Origin: Pseudomonadota bacterium
GTDB taxonomy: Bacteria > Pseudomonadota > Alphaproteobacteria > Rhizobiales > Aestuariivirgaceae
Reading direction: 5' to 3'
Assembly (NCBI GenBank): GCA_016522385.1
Contig: JAEKFU010000468.1
Span: 1 to 5,414, forward strand
Length of the DNA: 5,414 bases
Shown: one piece after another, positions 1 through 5,414 of the stretch
Numbering within the stretch: position 1 is the first letter of the stretch
Layout: each line of letters opens with the position of its first letter
Program-made: the position numbers and the translations under genes
Notes under the pieces: model-generated
What the model was told of the DNA's origin: nothing
What the model saw: the letters and a program-made list of their open reading frames with translations, nothing else
Databases searched by the model: none

Positions 1-903
1 CAAATAGAATGTGCCGACAGCTGGCACATACTGCCAGCGCATTGCGTCGGCGAACTCACGCGCTAGCTGAGCTTGCTCGCTGTAGTCCTGACCAAGTTGC
101 TCACCTGAACTAAGTAGCGACACAGCAATCTGTTGGCTGACGCTTGCTGCCGAGCTGGCAATGGATTGATGAATGGCTAGCGCTTCCCCCGCGATCTTCT
201 TTGGCAGCACAACGGCACCCAGGCGTAGCCCTTGCATGTGAAAGTTCTTTGAGAACGAATTGATGACGGCAAGTCTGTCGGAAGCAGACGTGACTGAAGA
301 CTTCCAAGTGGCTTGATCGAAGTTGATCTGCGAGAAGCTCTCATCGATGATCAGCCATGCGCCATGTTGTTTGACGGCATTTTGGAGTCGAGCAAGTTCG
401 TTCGGCGTATAGATACGGCCGCAAGGATTATTGGGGTTCGACAGAATGATGACCTTGGCATTGGTCTCAGCCATGGTCTTGTGAAGCGCGTCGTCGTCAA
501 TGCCGAATGCGTCCTCGAATTTCGTCTCCAGCAGCGTCGGCTCAAGACCTGCAGACGTGCAGATCTCCTCATAACTCGGCCAAGCCGGACCTATGACAAG
601 CACCGTGTCGCCTGGAGAGGTCACTGCCTTCAGGACGCTGAAACAGGCTGCCTTGGCACCGGCGGTAATGAATAGCTCATTGCCTGGCAAAGACCATTTG
701 TCGAACAGATGAATCCGCGCAAGTTCTCGCAGCTCGGGCAATCCTGCTGCCGGCATCAGTGCAAAGCTCAGTGGTTGGTCCAGAACCGGCTGGCGCTCGG
801 GACCGGAGAATGTGGGTGTCGAGAACGAGTATGCCATCTCGCCCCTCTCGCGTGCCTTGGCGATGCGTTGCGCCAATTCCAATGTCGGAGAAGGTTTGAT
901 CAC
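1..903 (-). CDS. PLP-dependent class I/II aminotransferase, C-terminus cut by window edge
   Basis: Predicted fold-type I pyridoxal-phosphate aminotransferase, cytosolic, moving an amino group between an amino acid or amine and a 2-oxo acid. The frame is open for 301 codons from GTG 903 to the window edge. Visible motifs: AGAKAA (about residues 81-86, cofactor phosphate side), GPAWPSY (105-111), SNPNNPCG (155-162, with Cys where Thr is usual), IIDESF (185-190, Asp187 for the pyridine nitrogen), SFSKN with Schiff-base Lys219, and GLRLG with Arg227 for the phosphate. The family is usually about 380-400 residues, so roughly 80-100 C-terminal residues, including the carboxylate-binding Arg region, are missing. 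The GTG start is supported by AAGGAG 8 nt upstream (912-917) and by a GTGA overlap with the stop of the preceding permease gene. The N-terminus (PSPTLELAQRI) looks complete. Family assignment is firm; the substrate is unknown. Confidence 0.93.
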   Translation of the reverse strand, partial: MIKPSPTLELAQRIAKARERGEMAYSFSTPTFSGPERQPVLDQPLSFALMPAAGLPELRELARIHLFDKWSLPGNELFITAGAKAACFSVLKAVTSPGDTVLVIGPAWPSYEEICTSAGLEPTLLETKFEDAFGIDDDALHKTMAETNAKVIILSNPNNPCGRIYTPNELARLQNAVKQHGAWLIIDESFSQINFDQATWKSSVTSASDRLAVINSFSKNFHMQGLRLGAVVLPKKIAGEALAIHQSIASSAASVSQQIAVSLLSSGEQLGQDYSEQAQLAREFADAMRWQYVPAVGTFYL

Positions 904-1700
904 CGCTTGCGCTCCTTCATCAGCAACAATTGCGAGCAGATGCCAAGCCCCATGGAGAACAGGAAGACCATTGTACCGACCGCATTAATGGCCGGATCAA
1001 AGCCGGTGACCAGTGATGTCCAGATCTTGATCGGCAACGTGATCGAGAAATTGGTCAGGAAATAAGCAATTACGAACTCATCGAATGCAAAGGTGAAAGT
1101 GAGGATGAGCGTGGCGGCGATGGCAAACTTGCAGTTGGGGAGGACGATCTCCAACATGCTGCGCAACCGGCTGGCACCCAGCGCCCATGCGGCCTCTTCT
1201 TGTGACTTGGGGATTTGGGCTATCCGGTTGCGCAAATTGAGGATCGCCAGGGGCATGACGTAAATCACCTGCCCGACACCGGCAAGTCCGAGCGAAGGCT
1301 GGAACCCTAAGGACACGAAGTACAGCCGCATGCTGATGCCGATAAGGATGAGCGGCACGGCCAGCGGTGCCAGCACAAACACCGTCACCAGCATTTTTCC
1401 CGGAAATTCTGAATTCACCAGCGAATAGGCACACAGAAAGGCAATCGCTGTGGCGATCAGCGACACACTCCCCGCAACCAGCAGACTGTTGATCAGCCCT
1501 TCGACGTACTGCGCATCGGCGAAGACCCTGGCATACCAGTCGGTGGTGAACTTGCGGAACGGCATCACCTGAAATCGACTTGAGTTAAACGAAAACACAA
1601 TCATCACAATGATCGGCGCATAGATGATCGAAGCAGCAATCCAGAAAAAGCCGCCGAACAACCAGCGGTGCGTCCTGCCTGCTGTAACCGCGCCGGTCAT
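900..1700 (-). CDS. ABC transporter permease, PotC-like (second inner-membrane subunit)
   Basis: A 266-residue inner-membrane permease of the binding-protein-dependent type, closest in style to the PotC/YdcV subunits of spermidine/putrescine-class importers. About six hydrophobic segments are visible: residues 14-37, 70-94, 103-127, 136-157, 192-214 and 239-260. The cytoplasmic EAA loop that docks on the ATPase is clear at 169-188 (EEAAWALGAS, ending in IVLP). The start is ATG 1700, which forms an ATGA overlap with the stop of the upstream permease and has GTGAGG 8 nt before it. The same frame stays open back to 1928, but that extension lies over the other permease and is not membrane-permease-like, so it is rejected. 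The protein ends in a basic KERKR tail whose stop overlaps the aminotransferase start. It should pair with the preceding permease as a heterodimer. The solute cannot be inferred from the permease alone. Confidence 0.94.
   Translation of the reverse strand: MTGAVTAGRTHRWLFGGFFWIAASIIYAPIIVMIVFSFNSSRFQVMPFRKFTTDWYARVFADAQYVEGLINSLLVAGSVSLIATAIAFLCAYSLVNSEFPGKMLVTVFVLAPLAVPLILIGISMRLYFVSLGFQPSLGLAGVGQVIYVMPLAILNLRNRIAQIPKSQEEAAWALGASRLRSMLEIVLPNCKFAIAATLILTFTFAFDEFVIAYFLTNFSITLPIKIWTSLVTGFDPAINAVGTMVFLFSMGLGICSQLLLMKERKR
912..917 (-). promoter_or_regulatory. Ribosome binding site deciding the GTG start of the aminotransferase
   Basis: AAGGAG on the minus strand sits 8 nt before GTG 903, inside the last codons of the permease gene. 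No ATG lies nearby in the aminotransferase frame; the first downstream in-frame ATG is at codon 23, past the conserved PSPTLEL segment. This fixes GTG as the start. Confidence 0.75.
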
Positions 1701-2542
1701 GACTGAAACCTCACGTGACGCACCGCAGCCAGCAGCGGGACAGTGGCAAGTGCGACCAAAACAACCAGAATAACAGCGAACGTGGCGGCGGTCGGCAGAT
1801 CGTAAGTGCCCTTGAGGATTGACAGCATGAGCTGGGCCAGAACCGGCCGGAAGCCGCCGCCCAGCAATGTGGGCACTGCATAGTCCCCCACGCAGACAAT
1901 GAAGGTAAGCACGGCACCGATACACCACCCGGGCAAACTCAAAGGCAAGATGACTTCAACGAAGGTCCTCGTGCGGCTGGCACCCAGGTCCGTACTTGCC
2001 TCGATCAGCCGCGGATCGATCGTTATCATGACCGAGAAGATCAGCAATGAGATCAAGATGGTGCCGAATAGGGTGAACCCGAGCACCGATGCGCCCATTG
2101 TATAGAGCAATTTCAATTGCGGCAGATAACCCGTCAGGTACTCCACGGTCCAGGTGATAAGTCCTGCATCGGCGAGCACAAGCTGCCAGGAAAAAGCCCG
2201 AATGGCAAAGCTCGTCCAGAACGGTGCCACCAGCAGCAACAGCCAGAGAACGCGACGCTTCGGATCGGCGATGAAGACCAGAAAGTAAGTCAGTGCAAAG
2301 GCGATGATGCTCGACAGCAGGACGACGGTCAGTGACAGCCAAAGCGTTCGCAGGAGCGCAGACGTAAAAACAGCGTTGGAAAAAAAGTTCCGGTAGTTGT
2401 CGAACGTCCACGCACCGGTCTCCGGTGACTGGACACTCAACAGTACCGTATAGCCGATCGGCACGACGAAGAACGCCGCAACCAGCGACACAGCCGGTAC
2501 AATACCGTACCAGAGGTTACCGGCGGGCGATCGATCTGCCAT
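1697..2542 (-). CDS. ABC transporter permease, PotB-like (first inner-membrane subunit)
   Basis: A 281-residue inner-membrane permease resembling the PotB/YdcU class. About six hydrophobic segments are visible: residues 13-35, 66-90, 99-120, 148-172, 203-225 and 252-275. The EAA motif lies at 181-205 (EASTDLGAS, then VILPLSLPG), the usual distance from the C-terminus, and is followed by a conserved-looking GDYAVPTLLGG stretch. The start is ATG 2542, whose A is also the last base of the hydrolase stop codon (TAATG). A modest GGTGGA lies 6 nt upstream, so translation probably depends partly on coupling to the hydrolase gene. The length matches the family. Together with the next gene it forms the membrane channel of the importer whose binding protein is encoded at 3968-5086. 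No ATPase is present between or beside them in the window. Confidence 0.94.
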   Translation of the reverse strand: MADRSPAGNLWYGIVPAVSLVAAFFVVPIGYTVLLSVQSPETGAWTFDNYRNFFSNAVFTSALLRTLWLSLTVVLLSSIIAFALTYFLVFIADPKRRVLWLLLLVAPFWTSFAIRAFSWQLVLADAGLITWTVEYLTGYLPQLKLLYTMGASVLGFTLFGTILISLLIFSVMITIDPRLIEASTDLGASRTRTFVEVILPLSLPGWCIGAVLTFIVCVGDYAVPTLLGGGFRPVLAQLMLSILKGTYDLPTAATFAVILVVLVALATVPLLAAVRHVRFQS

Positions 2543-3882
2543 TACCAGTCCACCGCCACGACGCGCATGGGCGCGCCATCGACACAGGTCATCCGAAGCG
2601 GAACGGCAAGCAGAAACGGCGTCTTGGTCGTCACCCTCCCCAGATCCCTCAGGTCCTCAACAAACGGAATGCCGGCGCGAAAAATCGCGTGATGCGTAAC
2701 GAACTCTTCGTTCTTTACATGCCTGTACGGCATCTGTCGGGCCACATAATCCTGCGGAAAGTCAAGACAGACGGCGGAAACGCCGCGCTCGGCCAGCCAT
2801 TTGGCAGCATCCTCCTCGATGTTGGGCGCATTCAGGTGCCATTCGCGGCTTGGATAGCCGAGATTATTGGTCAGATCCGAGCGCAAGATGACATGCTCAC
2901 CTGTCTTCACCTTCTTGGCGCGCTCCGCCATCATCTCCCGGGTGATCGGCTGCGGCAGGTTTAGATCGCTGAAGTCGATGATGTGGGCATCGCGGATGAA
3001 CACATCCAGGCCGCTATTCGGCATCTCATGGATGGTCGCGCCATCCCGCTCCATGTGGCATGGCGCATCGCAGTGCGTGTAGCCGTGACCACCTAGCACA
3101 AAGTGCTGCTCCTCGCGGTCATCACCATTGTCAAGCGAACGGCCTGTCCACAATTCAAGCTTCCAGCGCCAGTGATTGACGAACGGCGTCGAGACATCAG
3201 TCAGCTCGGGTGAATCCGACTTCCATTCAGTCAGGGCGATCGGCCGGCATGGCGCCGAGCCCGTCGGCGGCATGGCGATCGGCAGAGATACGAAGAACAC
3301 CTCATCTTGTTCGATGGCAGACAGGTTCTCACAGTTTTCGGTCAGCAGCATCCCTTGGCCATGGACCATTTGCCGAAAAGTCTCATTGAAGTTATGGATC
3401 GCTCCTTTGCCATCGGGGCGGCGCGCTGCGACGCTGTCACACGGGAAATCCACGGCAACGTGTCTGTAGCCTCTCTCGGCCATGATGCGCGCGCAGTCCG
3501 GGGTGATCTGCGGTGCTTCCTTCCAGTAACCGACATGACGGTTGTATGTCTTGTCTGCGTGTCCGGTTTTCAGCACAATCAGGTTTCGCGGTGACTTTCC
3601 ATCGAGACGTGCCAGAAGAACATCCTTGGTTATCGCACCGACGATGCCGGATAGGTCGATGACTGTTGCCACGCCGGCAAACCAGTCCATCGGCACTTGG
3701 TCGAGCGTCTTGCCGCCAGTCATCTTCCAGCCTGGGGAGGTCACGGTGCTGAACCCGAAGCCGTACCATTTGAGGCCGAACTCCTGGAACTCATCGCCAC
3801 GGTTGTATGATTGTGACACAAAAGGTGTGCAGTCCCAGTGCCAGTGGGGTTCGATCATCTGGGCGCAATCGATTATCGCCAT
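2542..3882 (-). CDS. Tandem-duplicated cyclase-family (kynurenine-formamidase-like) metal hydrolase with a degenerate N-terminal copy
   Basis: A 446-residue protein of the cyclase / KynB-like superfamily (PF04199 type), whose single-domain members are usually about 200-260 residues. It is two copies of the fold, offset by about 224-227 residues. Paired landmarks include HWHW (13-16) with HWRW (237-240), RIMAERGYRHVAVDFP with KWLAERGVSAVCLDFP, and FVSLPIAM with LLAVPLRM. The C-terminal copy has the metal-binding motif H266-x3-H270-x-D272-x-P274-x-H276, plus H397/H398 and E409. The N-terminal copy has F42, T46, T48 and W52 at the first four ligand positions and Arg/Gln at the distal His; only P50 and E182 remain. 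Family members hydrolyse cyclic or acyl-amide substrates, so a hydrolase role is likely but the substrate is not known. The start is ATG 3882, with GAAGG 7 nt upstream. No signal peptide is seen, so it is probably cytoplasmic. It lies between the importer's binding-protein and permease genes, suggesting action on the imported solute. Confidence 0.88.
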   Translation of the reverse strand: MAIIDCAQMIEPHWHWDCTPFVSQSYNRGDEFQEFGLKWYGFGFSTVTSPGWKMTGGKTLDQVPMDWFAGVATVIDLSGIVGAITKDVLLARLDGKSPRNLIVLKTGHADKTYNRHVGYWKEAPQITPDCARIMAERGYRHVAVDFPCDSVAARRPDGKGAIHNFNETFRQMVHGQGMLLTENCENLSAIEQDEVFFVSLPIAMPPTGSAPCRPIALTEWKSDSPELTDVSTPFVNHWRWKLELWTGRSLDNGDDREEQHFVLGGHGYTHCDAPCHMERDGATIHEMPNSGLDVFIRDAHIIDFSDLNLPQPITREMMAERAKKVKTGEHVILRSDLTNNLGYPSREWHLNAPNIEEDAAKWLAERGVSAVCLDFPQDYVARQMPYRHVKNEEFVTHHAIFRAGIPFVEDLRDLGRVTTKTPFLLAVPLRMTCVDGAPMRVVAVDW

Positions 3883-3924
3883 GCGGAAACCTTCAAGACC
3901 GACGGGTTAGCGAACAACAAGTAT

Positions 3925-3951
3925 GCGGACCGCGCTTGAGACGCGGCCCGC
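3925..3951 (-). terminator. GC-rich intercistronic hairpin after the binding-protein gene
   Basis: In the 85-nt gap between the binding-protein stop and the hydrolase start, a 10-bp stem (3942-3951 with 3925-3934, containing one G-U pair) encloses a 7-nt loop, read on the minus strand as GCGGGCCGCG, TCTCAAG, CGCGGTCCGC. What follows is only mildly T-rich (ATACTTGTTGTTCG), so it is not a textbook intrinsic terminator. The most likely role is partial termination or 3'-end protection of the binding-protein transcript, giving more binding protein than permease, as is common in ABC importer operons. The downstream genes are probably still reached by read-through. Confidence 0.55.
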
Positions 3952-3967
3952 AATCATTGGAGTTGGT

Positions 3968-5086
3968 TCAAGTGCTCTTGAACTCTTCCCAAGCCTGCAG
4001 CCATTCCTCACGATTGTCCGGATCTTTGCGTGGAGACAGGTTCGCCATAAATACCGTGGAGAACTTGTCAAGATCAGCCAGGTTCAGGAGCTCGCGCTTG
4101 TCCTGGGGAAGCTTTTCGGCTGCCTTCTTGTTCGGCACCATGCTGTAATAGGTCTTGGCGGTCGCCAGACGGGCCTGGAAGTCAGGACCGCAGACGAAAT
4201 TCAGGAACTTCACAGCGTTTTCGGCCCGTGGTGTATTGGCCGCAATGCACACGGCCTGATCCCAGGTTACGCCGCCTTCCTTGGGCACCAACGCCTTGTA
4301 CGGCAGGCCGTCGTCGAACATGCCAGCCTGGACCCACTCACCGGCAATGGCAAGATCGTAGGAACCTCCGGCCATCGCCTGAATGACCTGCGAAGTGTTG
4401 CCAACGAGGCCGACCTGCGGACGCAGAGCCTTCAAGGTTTCCTTGAGCTTCGCCATCTGTTCGGCATTGAGGTCATAGGGTTGTGGATTGCCGTTGTATT
4501 TCGACAAGCAGCCCATGTTCGGCAAGAACCAGTCGAACAGCGCGACGCGTCCCTTGTTTTTCTCGTCAAACAGGACCGAATAGCTCGCCACGTCGGCTTC
4601 TGAGAATTTCTTGTGGTTGTAGGTGATGCCGTAGTAGCCGAACCGGTTCACGATCGCATACATCTTGCCGTCGACGCGGCACGGCGGCCAGTTCGCAATC
4701 AGATCGAAGTAATCATCGAGAGGATAATCACCCGGGTTCAATTCCATCAGGAGGCCTTCCTTGGCCGCGCGCGGAATATAGGCGCTGGTCGGGGTAATTA
4801 TATCGAATGTGCCAGCCGGAGACGACTTGATCAACGCCACCATCTCTTCATCGGATCCATCGTGGATCTTGAGATTGACTTTGATGCCGGTGCTTTCCTC
4901 GAACCCGGCCAGCATGCCTGGTTCTTCATAGCCGCCAAAGGCCAGGACATTGACCTCGCCGGCCGCAGCCGCCGACTTGTGCCACACCCAGGGTGTAGCG
5001 AGCACTGCGCCAGTTGCGGCGGTTCCCTTCAAAAAACTACGGCGTCTGACCAGCAATCTGCCGCTGGTTCTTTTTGTTGTGGACAT
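3968..5086 (-). CDS. Tat-exported extracellular solute-binding protein, PotD-like (polyamine-type ABC importer)
   Basis: A 372-residue periplasmic binding protein that should deliver a small solute to the two permeases encoded downstream. The N-terminus carries a twin-arginine signal: RRSFLK at residues 15-20, then a weakly hydrophobic Ala/Gly/Thr stretch and an AAAA site around 39-42. This implies export in a folded state. The mature part starts EVNVLAFGGYEEPGM and shows PotD-style features: the FDIITPTSAYI strand, a YGITYNHKKF hinge region, SYDLAIAGEW, and PKEGG followed by TWDQ (268-277), near where PotD places polyamine-contacting Trp and Asp. Start choice: ATG 5086 has AAAGGG 7 nt upstream (5094-5099). 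An in-frame ATG at 5149 would lie inside the predicted promoter spacer and would put 21 extra residues before the signal, so it is rejected. This is the first gene of the operon. Polyamine-type family membership is inferred; the actual ligand could be quite different. Confidence 0.93.
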   Translation of the reverse strand: MSTTKRTSGRLLVRRRSFLKGTAATGAVLATPWVWHKSAAAAGEVNVLAFGGYEEPGMLAGFEESTGIKVNLKIHDGSDEEMVALIKSSPAGTFDIITPTSAYIPRAAKEGLLMELNPGDYPLDDYFDLIANWPPCRVDGKMYAIVNRFGYYGITYNHKKFSEADVASYSVLFDEKNKGRVALFDWFLPNMGCLSKYNGNPQPYDLNAEQMAKLKETLKALRPQVGLVGNTSQVIQAMAGGSYDLAIAGEWVQAGMFDDGLPYKALVPKEGGVTWDQAVCIAANTPRAENAVKFLNFVCGPDFQARLATAKTYYSMVPNKKAAEKLPQDKRELLNLADLDKFSTVFMANLSPRKDPDNREEWLQAWEEFKST

Positions 5087-5131
5087 AAGCAGACCCTTTC
5101 CATTGTTGACGTTTCCCTGTGCCCGGCGAGA

Positions 5132-5160
5132 ATTGTAGATTGTTAACAAAATTGACTCAA
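5132..5160 (-). promoter_or_regulatory. Predicted sigma70-type promoter of the operon
   Basis: Read on the minus strand, TTGAGT (5160-5155; 4 of 6 to consensus) and TACAAT (5137-5132; 5 of 6) are separated by exactly 17 bp. Transcription would start near 5125, giving a leader of roughly 40 nt before ATG 5086 with its AAAGGG ribosome site. The position directly before the first gene and the AT-rich composition support it. It is a pattern-based call. Confidence 0.6.
5140..5149. promoter_or_regulatory. Palindrome in the promoter spacer, candidate operator
   Basis: TTGTTAACAA is a perfect 10-bp palindrome lying wholly between the predicted -35 and -10 boxes. A dimeric repressor bound here would block RNA polymerase. 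The symmetry stops at the outer bases on both sides, so the core is short. No regulator gene is visible in the window. The regulator family is not inferred. Confidence 0.35.
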
Positions 5161-5268
5161 GGGTATAGAGTTGACGGCGACGGCATTCCGTACAAATCGG
5201 CCTTGGAGATCAGCTTTCGCATTTTGTGAACGAGGCGTCGATAATCGTAGGCTGCTTCAGTGTAGCCG

Positions 5269-5320
5269 CTAGAGCACGATTGGTTCAGATGGAATCATCT
5301 AAAACGTGAATCGTCCTCTA
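5269..5320. repeat. Palindromic intergenic repeat, copy 1
   Basis: Outer arms TAGAGCACGATT (5270-5281) and AATCGTCCTCTA (5309-5320) are inverted repeats matching at 11 of 12 positions. A nested AGATG/CATCT stem (5287-5291 with 5296-5300) encloses a GAAT loop. The left part (5269-5299) matches the sequence beginning at 5384 at 21 of 31 positions, without gaps. The architecture resembles the short CTAGAGC-ended palindromic elements scattered in rhizobial intergenic DNA; that family link is from recollection, not a search. Confidence 0.55.
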
Positions 5321-5333
5321 TCATATTGAAGTC

Positions 5334-5384
5334 GATCAGGTCTTTTTTCTGGTCTTGATATTTCCATCAAGACCAGACTTGATC
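5334..5384. repeat. Long imperfect inverted repeat (hairpin)
   Basis: A perfect 12-bp stem (TCTGGTCTTGAT at 5348-5359 with ATCAAGACCAGA at 5366-5377) closes on a 6-base ATTTCC loop. A further 7-bp outer stem (GATCAGG at 5334-5340 with CTTGATC at 5378-5384, one G-U pair) is separated on the left by a T-rich 7-base bulge. On neither strand does a T-run follow the stem, so it does not fit an intrinsic terminator. It could be an extruding palindrome, a regulator site or part of the neighbouring repeat element. Confidence 0.6.
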
Positions 5385-5414
5385 TAGAGCGTGTCTTTCT
5401 CATATGGAACCATT
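5384..5414. repeat. Palindromic intergenic repeat, copy 2 (cut by window edge)
   Basis: It starts with CTAGAGC like copy 1 and shares the ATGGAA-x-CAT block at the same spacing, with 21 of 31 bases identical to 5269-5299. The right half, which should contain the complementary arm, lies beyond the window, so the palindrome cannot be confirmed here. Confidence 0.45.

Larger units (their letters stand above)
5087..5414. other. Gene-free upstream region with promoter, repeats and hairpins
   Basis: No credible complete gene is seen on either strand across these 328 bases. From left to right it holds the binding-protein leader and promoter (about 5087-5160), a plain stretch with a 45-codon stop-free minus-strand frame but no good start (5160-5294), a nested palindromic repeat (5269-5320), a long imperfect hairpin (5334-5384), and the start of a second related repeat at the window edge (5384-5414). 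Confidence 0.7.

Noticed and set aside
110..675. Small open frames on both strands within 110-675
   Set aside because: They are shadows of the aminotransferase, whose own frame carries the lysine, aspartate and NPNNP motifs through this whole stretch.
1701..1928. N-terminal extension of the second permease frame back to an ATG at 1928
   Set aside because: It lies over the first permease in another frame and lacks membrane character. ATG 1700 has an ATGA junction and a GTGAGG site 8 nt upstream.
2542..3882. Naming the hydrolase kynB, and the aminotransferase a kynurenine aminotransferase
   Set aside because: The superfamily fits, but the two-domain layout is unlike KynB. No kynureninase or tryptophan dioxygenase gene is present, and no residue fixes the substrate.
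3923..4603. 226-codon plus-strand open frame
   Set aside because: It is antisense to the binding-protein gene, has no recognisable domain, and the opposite strand encodes a clear PotD-like protein.
4613..5146. 177-codon plus-strand open frame
   Set aside because: It is antisense to the binding-protein signal and N-terminal region, and its rightmost part lies over the operon promoter. No family features are seen.
5348..5377. Intrinsic terminator at the 12-bp hairpin
   Set aside because: No T-run follows the stem on either strand. The T-run lies on the wrong side for plus-strand transcription and reads as A-run on the minus strand.
1..5414. CRISPR array, tRNA, rRNA or insertion-sequence transposase
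   Set aside because: No regularly spaced repeats, cloverleaf, rRNA-like segment or transposase motif was seen on either strand.

Overview
The window looks like part of one accessory catabolic or transport operon from an alphaproteobacterium, most likely a rhizobial (Hyphomicrobiales) lineage. This is an inference from three things: the moderately GC-rich codon use, the style of the ABC importer, and short CTAGAGC-type intergenic palindromic repeats. All five genes lie on the minus strand, so transcription runs from right to left.

Layout in transcription order. Positions 5087-5414 hold no convincing gene. They carry two copies of a degenerate palindromic repeat, a long imperfect hairpin, and a good sigma70-type promoter (TTGAGT, 17 bp, TACAAT) with a perfect 10-bp palindrome in its spacer. 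Next come a Tat-exported periplasmic solute-binding protein of the polyamine (PotD-like) type (5086-3968), an 85-nt gap with a strong GC hairpin, and a 446-aa protein of the cyclase / kynurenine-formamidase-like metal hydrolase superfamily (3882-2542). Two ABC inner-membrane permeases of the PotB and PotC types follow (2542-1697 and 1700-900). Last is a class I PLP-dependent aminotransferase starting at GTG 903 and running off the left edge. The last four genes are joined by a TAATG, an ATGA and a GTGA overlap, so they are almost certainly co-transcribed and translationally coupled.

Working together, the binding protein and the two permeases would import a small molecule. The hydrolase would probably open a ring or an amide/ester bond, and the aminotransferase would then act on an amine or amino acid product. 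The importer's ATPase is not in the window. The substrate cannot be read from the sequence.

The most unusual feature is the hydrolase. It is an internal tandem duplication of the cyclase fold. Its C-terminal copy keeps the full metal-binding motif, while its N-terminal copy aligns without gaps over that region but has lost every metal ligand of the motif, so it looks like a built-in pseudoenzyme domain.
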